The translations under genes and the position numbers were made by a program. 64,000 nucleotides of DNA from DSXF01 sp964387495 (GTDB lineage: Bacteria; Chloroflexota; Anaerolineae; Anaerolineales; Villigracilaceae), in assembly GCA_964387495.1 (NCBI GenBank), contig CAYLXB010000004.1:1-64000 (forward strand), given 5' to 3'. Positions within the stretch are counted from its first letter, which is position 1; each line of letters opens with the position of its first letter. Shown here piece after piece: positions 60,686 through 64,000 of this stretch. The notes beneath the pieces were generated by a model. The model did not search any database, had not been told where the DNA came from, and saw only the letters and a program-made list of their open reading frames with translations.

Positions 60686-62137
60686 ATGCCCGGTCAACCG
60701 AAATCTGTCACCAACCCTCGTCTGAAGCTACAGGTCTTCAGCCCGGAAGAAATTAAAAAGATCCACCTTGCCACGCTCGACGTGATCGAAAACGCAGGTG
60801 TGCGTTTTCCATCCCAGCGCGCTCTGGATATATGGGAAGCCCATGGCGCTACAGTGGATCGTGATACCAGGATTGTCAAGGTTAAGGGCAATGTGATTGA
60901 CGAGGCCCTCAAGAAGTGTCCTCCGGCTTATACACTATCTGCCCGAGACCCTCAGCAGGACCTGCCTCTGGATGGAAACCATGTCTGGGTCGGTACCGAT
61001 GGCTGCGGTGTCGAAGTGATCGATCTGCAGACTGGCCAGCGCCGTACATCATGTTTACAGGATGTGGTTGAGGTTGCGCGTGTTGCTGATCACCTTGATG
61101 AGGTTGGCTTTCACTGGGTACCCGTCTCTGCCCAGGACAAACCCGCCAAAACCCGCGGCTTACACGAGATCAAGGCCATCTGGGAAAATTCCACCAAGCA
61201 TGTCCAGACTGAAAGCATTTATAACGAACACGAAGCCAAAGCTGCCATCGAAATGGCCGAGGCCATTGCCGGAGGGCGTGAAGCTCTCCGTAAGCGTCCG
61301 GTACTTTCCCTGATGCAGTGCACGGCCCCGCCGCTCGGTCACGATGGTGGATCATTGGATGCAGCTCTGTTGGCTGCCGAAGTGGGCATCCCCACCGGTT
61401 TCATGACCATGGCGGCTTGCCTCACCACCGGTCCGGCTACATTGGCTGGCAACCTGGTGGTCGGTAATGCCGAGGTGATTGCTGCCACTGCACTTCTGCA
61501 GTTGGCCTTCCCGGGTGCACCGGTCTTCTATGCTGCCGCTCAGACTGCTTCTGACCTGCGTTCTGGCGCTTACACCGGTGGCGGCCCGGAAGACTTCCTA
61601 TTTGGTGCAGCAACCAATGTTTTGGCGGATTATTACAACATTCCGCTCTCGATGGGTTCCTTCGCCACCGGTGCCAAATTCCCCAACTGGCAAGCCGGTG
61701 TGGACAACAGCCTGTCAACCTTTATGGCTTCTGTTGTCATGTCTGATATGCTTCTCGGTGTTGGCTTCCTGCACGGCAGCCGCATTTGGTCTTATGCCGA
61801 GATGCTGATGGATTGTGAGATCTTCGAGATTGTCCGCCGGGTTATCAGCGGTATCGAAGTTAATGACGAAACCCTGGCTTTGGATACCATCAAGGCCGTT
61901 GGCCCGGGTGGTAACTTCCTGACCCAGAAACACACCCGCCAGCACATGCGGGATATCTTCATTCCTCAGTTCATGGACCGCCGCCCGTATAATGTATGGG
62001 AAGAGAAGCAGGATGGTGCCGCGGACTGGGCCACGGAGAAAGCGCGCCAGATTTTGGCGATACACCAGCCTGTCCCACTTGACCCGGCTCTGAGTGCCGA
62101 ACTGGGGCGTATTATTGCCCTGGCGGAAAAGGAATAA
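60686..62137 (+). CDS. MttB-family methyltransferase 1 (no pyrrolysine)
   Basis: A 483-residue member of the trimethylamine methyltransferase (MttB) superfamily with a TIM-barrel fold. Blocks include LATLDVIENAGVRFPSQRAL, VWVGTDGCGVEVIDLQTG, CTAPPLGHDGGSLDAALL and TGAKFPNWQAG. The frame contains no internal UAG, so it is the non-pyrrolysine kind. Characterised members demethylate glycine betaine (MtgB), proline betaine (MtpB) or carnitine (MtcB). It transfers the methyl group to the corrinoid protein encoded 13 nt upstream. Exact substrate unknown. ATG follows GGAGG. Confidence 0.92.
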   Translation: MPGQPKSVTNPRLKLQVFSPEEIKKIHLATLDVIENAGVRFPSQRALDIWEAHGATVDRDTRIVKVKGNVIDEALKKCPPAYTLSARDPQQDLPLDGNHVWVGTDGCGVEVIDLQTGQRRTSCLQDVVEVARVADHLDEVGFHWVPVSAQDKPAKTRGLHEIKAIWENSTKHVQTESIYNEHEAKAAIEMAEAIAGGREALRKRPVLSLMQCTAPPLGHDGGSLDAALLAAEVGIPTGFMTMAACLTTGPATLAGNLVVGNAEVIAATALLQLAFPGAPVFYAAAQTASDLRSGAYTGGGPEDFLFGAATNVLADYYNIPLSMGSFATGAKFPNWQAGVDNSLSTFMASVVMSDMLLGVGFLHGSRIWSYAEMLMDCEIFEIVRRVISGIEVNDETLALDTIKAVGPGGNFLTQKHTRQHMRDIFIPQFMDRRPYNVWEEKQDGAADWATEKARQILAIHQPVPLDPALSAELGRIIALAEKE

Positions 62138-62140
62138 TCC

Positions 62141-63601
62141 ATGCAGCCTAAACTGGAACTTCTATCTCCTGACCTCATCCAGAAGATTCTGGATGAGGCC
62201 TTTCAACTGATGCTGGATCCGGGCATCAAGGTCCAGCTCCCCGAAGCCCGGCAGCTTCTAGCCGCGGCCGGTGCGCAGGTGGATGAGTCCACCGAGGTGG
62301 TGCGCATCCCGGAGAAGATCGTTCGTGAGATGCTCAAAAGTGTCCCACGCGAATTCAAACTATATGACCGTGCCGGGAATCCCAAGGTCATCTACGGCGG
62401 CGACCATGTTCAATTTGATCCGGGTTCTTCCGGTGTGCATATCCTTGACCCGGAGACGCTTGAGCATAAGACATCCTACACTCCTGACTTGGTGCGCGTG
62501 CTCAAGGTTGCCGAGAGTTTGCCGCAGTACGATGCGGTTTCCACTTCGATCGTTTGTAATGAGGTTCCCAAAGCGATTGGCGACCTGTACCGCCTCTACC
62601 TTGTCCTGTTGTACTCCACCAAACCGGTTGTGACCGGTTCTTTCTCGGCCAGTACCACGCAGACTATGATTGACATGCTGGCGATCTATGCCGGCGGGCG
62701 TGAGGCCCTTAAACAGAAGCCTCAGGCTGTCTTTGATGTCTGCCCCACACCGCCGCTCATCTGGAGCCATTTTGGTTCGAAGAATCTGATTGACCTGGCG
62801 CGTGCGGGTGTCCCTGCCGAGATGATTTCCATGCCCCTGGCCGGCGCCGGCAGCCCGGTAACCATCCTGGGGTCGGTTGTCCAGCACGCGGCTGAGTCGC
62901 TTTCTGGCATGGTCATTCACCAACTTGCCCAGCCGGGTGCGCCGCTTGTTTGGGGCGGTGCGCCGGCCATTTTCGATATGCGCCAGGGCACCACTCCCAT
63001 GGGCGCCGTTGAGACGGCCATGATCGATGCCGCCTACGCTCAAGTCGGCAAGTCGTTGGGTTTTCCCACTCACACCTACCTGGGCGCCACTGATGGCAAG
63101 GTTGTGGATTATCAGGCCGGCTTGGAGAGCGGCGTCTCAGCGATGATCGGCGCCCAGGCCGGCATCAACATGATTTCCGGCGCAGGCATGCTGGACTTCC
63201 TGGCCTGCATCAGCCCGGAGAAACTGGTATTGGATGCCGAGGCGATTGGCATGGCTCAACGCATGGTGCGCGGTGTCGAGGTTCAGACTGATCCGCTGGC
63301 CACTGCCATGTTCGCTGGCATGGACTTTAAGGCGAATTTCCTGAAGCTGGCTGAAACCCGGCGCCTGTTCTCCCGGGAGCAGTATCTGCCCTCCTCTGCC
63401 ATCGACCGCGGTTCCATCCGTGCCTGGCAGGATGCCGGCAGCCTGGATACATTTGACCGAGCGAAGGAACGCGCCAAACAACTGCTGGCTGCCTACCAGC
63501 GCCCAACAGCCTGGGCCGGTCCAGAGAAGGAGCTGGTCACCATGGTCAAGGGGCTGGCAAAAGCCGCCGGCATGGATGAATTGCCTGCTCTCAAAGACTG
63601 A
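62141..63601 (+). CDS. MttB-family methyltransferase 2 (no pyrrolysine)
   Basis: A 486-residue paralogue of the preceding gene, three bases after its stop. It shares the MttB fold but is clearly divergent, with blocks such as AFQLMLDPGIKVQLPEARQLL, STSIVCNEVPKAI and SAMIGAQAGINMISGAGMLDF. There is no internal UAG codon. Paired divergent paralogues served by one corrinoid protein suggest two related methylated substrates or two steps. It is followed by a strong terminator. No activating ATPase (RamA) or methyl acceptor (MtbA/MtvA) is in the window. Confidence 0.9.
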   Translation: MQPKLELLSPDLIQKILDEAFQLMLDPGIKVQLPEARQLLAAAGAQVDESTEVVRIPEKIVREMLKSVPREFKLYDRAGNPKVIYGGDHVQFDPGSSGVHILDPETLEHKTSYTPDLVRVLKVAESLPQYDAVSTSIVCNEVPKAIGDLYRLYLVLLYSTKPVVTGSFSASTTQTMIDMLAIYAGGREALKQKPQAVFDVCPTPPLIWSHFGSKNLIDLARAGVPAEMISMPLAGAGSPVTILGSVVQHAAESLSGMVIHQLAQPGAPLVWGGAPAIFDMRQGTTPMGAVETAMIDAAYAQVGKSLGFPTHTYLGATDGKVVDYQAGLESGVSAMIGAQAGINMISGAGMLDFLACISPEKLVLDAEAIGMAQRMVRGVEVQTDPLATAMFAGMDFKANFLKLAETRRLFSREQYLPSSAIDRGSIRAWQDAGSLDTFDRAKERAKQLLAAYQRPTAWAGPEKELVTMVKGLAKAAGMDELPALKD

Positions 63602-63616
63602 CCCCCCCCTGTTCTG

Positions 63617-63645
63617 CTGGCCGCGACGTTCCTGGTCGCGGCCAG
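63617..63645 (+). terminator. Terminator of the corrinoid/MttB operon
   Basis: CTGGCCGCGAC (63617-63627) pairs perfectly with GTCGCGGCCAG (63635-63645). The following TAAGTTTAATTT is moderately U-rich. Confidence 0.8.
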
Positions 63646-63674
63646 TAAGTTTAATTTGGGATTTTCAGGCAATT

Positions 63675-63695
63675 TCCACACAATCGCGGTGTGGA
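63675..63695. promoter_or_regulatory. Inverted repeat upstream of the lipoprotein gene
   Basis: TCCACAC-N7-GTGTGGA, a perfect 7-bp inverted repeat about 20 nt before a TATAAT-like word (63713). Candidate operator for the last gene. Confidence 0.5.
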
Positions 63696-63883
63696 TTTTG
63701 AACGAACCGGTTATATAATATATACAATGACTGTGTGCCAACGAGACTGGTTGTGTAGTTCGGAGCGCGTGATACCAGCCTGCGCGCTTGGAAAGGAGGG
63801 GCGGTTATGCACTGATACCTGGCGATAGGCGATCGCCCTGGTTTGGTCCGTTCTGTGAACATATGACGAAAGAGAGGAGAAGT

Positions 63884-64000
63884 ATGGATACCAAACGCTT
63901 TATCGCTGTTTTGTTGGCGATAGTGACAATCTTCAGCCTTGCCCTGACTGCCTGCGGGCCAAAGGTGGTCCCCACCGAAACGGGAGGCCAGCCCGCAGAG
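63884..64000 (+). CDS. Lipoprotein, N-terminal part (cut by window edge)
   Basis: Thirty-nine codons before the window ends. They show a complete lipoprotein signal: DTKRF charged start, hydrophobic core, and lipobox LTAC at about residue 24, followed by a flexible GPKVVPTETGG linker. In Chloroflexota this layout typically starts an ABC-transporter substrate-binding protein. Its position after a betaine-type methyltransferase operon suggests quaternary-amine uptake, but no domain is visible yet. Start follows GAGAGGAGA. Confidence 0.75.
   Translation, partial: MDTKRFIAVLLAIVTIFSLALTACGPKVVPTETGGQPAE

Noticed and set aside
60686..63601. Pyrrolysine-type trimethylamine methyltransferases.
   Set aside because: Neither frame has an internal UAG, so these are non-pyrrolysine MttB-family proteins.

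Overview
The window looks like a chromosomal segment of a free-living, moderately GC-rich bacterium, most likely Chloroflexota close to Anaerolineae. This placement is inferred from gene content and was not computed. Indicators are archaeal-type mevalonate-pathway genes in a bacterium, corrinoid/MttB-type methyltransferases, a fused 2-oxoacid dehydrogenase E1, and housekeeping genes (rpsB-tsf-pyrH, dnaA) lacking some classical neighbours. I found no tRNA, rRNA or CRISPR array.

Layout. 0-7 kb: radC, a CBS-domain protein, then a minus-strand block with acylphosphatase, a secreted metallopeptidase, an AEC permease, a HEAT-repeat protein, a site-2 protease and a mevalonate (di)phosphate decarboxylase. 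7-12.2 kb: an alpha/beta hydrolase, then a four-gene operon coupled by short overlaps: UbiD-type decarboxylase, AcnX large subunit, AcnX small subunit and UbiX. This matches the archaeal phosphomevalonate dehydratase / anhydromevalonate phosphate decarboxylase route. 12-22.4 kb: an FG-GAP surface protein, a B12-binding radical SAM enzyme, DegV, an AraC regulator with a GyrI-like partner, a TrmO-like protein, and E1-E2 of a 2-oxoacid dehydrogenase. 22.4-34 kb: rpsB-tsf-pyrH, a DUF2917 protein, a MocR regulator, two amino-acid-oxidase-like flavoproteins, dnaA and a GAF histidine kinase. 34-38.1 kb: HMG-CoA reductase, archaeal-type HMG-CoA synthase, a thiolase homologue that appears to lack its catalytic Cys and His, and a DUF35 protein. 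Together with the 6-12 kb genes this supplies most of an isoprenoid pathway. Mevalonate kinase and isopentenyl phosphate kinase are not in the window.

38.1-42 kb is an accessory island. It lies between two 83-nt direct copies of the 3' end of the DUF35 gene plus its terminator. It carries attC-like sites, two small AT-richer genes placed like integron cassettes, and an IS110-family transposase with a structured upstream region that may encode a bridge RNA. 42-50.2 kb holds a DUF2293 gene, a pRiA4b ORF-3-like pseudogene, and a PadR-led metal/oxyanion uptake operon. That operon has one lipoprotein fusing a ModA domain to a class III (BtuF/MolA-like) domain, between a ModB permease and a FecCD permease with its ATPase. 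The segment ends in a recQ/SWIM-protein deletion scar. 50.3-54.6 kb: two ABC ATPases and two ABC-2 permeases resembling YbhF/S/R. 54.6-57.2 kb: a cold-shock protein, an MFS transporter and a ribbon-helix-helix regulator whose promoter lies between two near-identical palindromes. 57.2-64 kb: ETF alpha/beta, an Lrp/AsnC regulator, a corrinoid protein, two non-pyrrolysine MttB-family methyltransferases and the start of a lipoprotein cut by the window edge. This suggests corrinoid-dependent demethylation of a quaternary amine.
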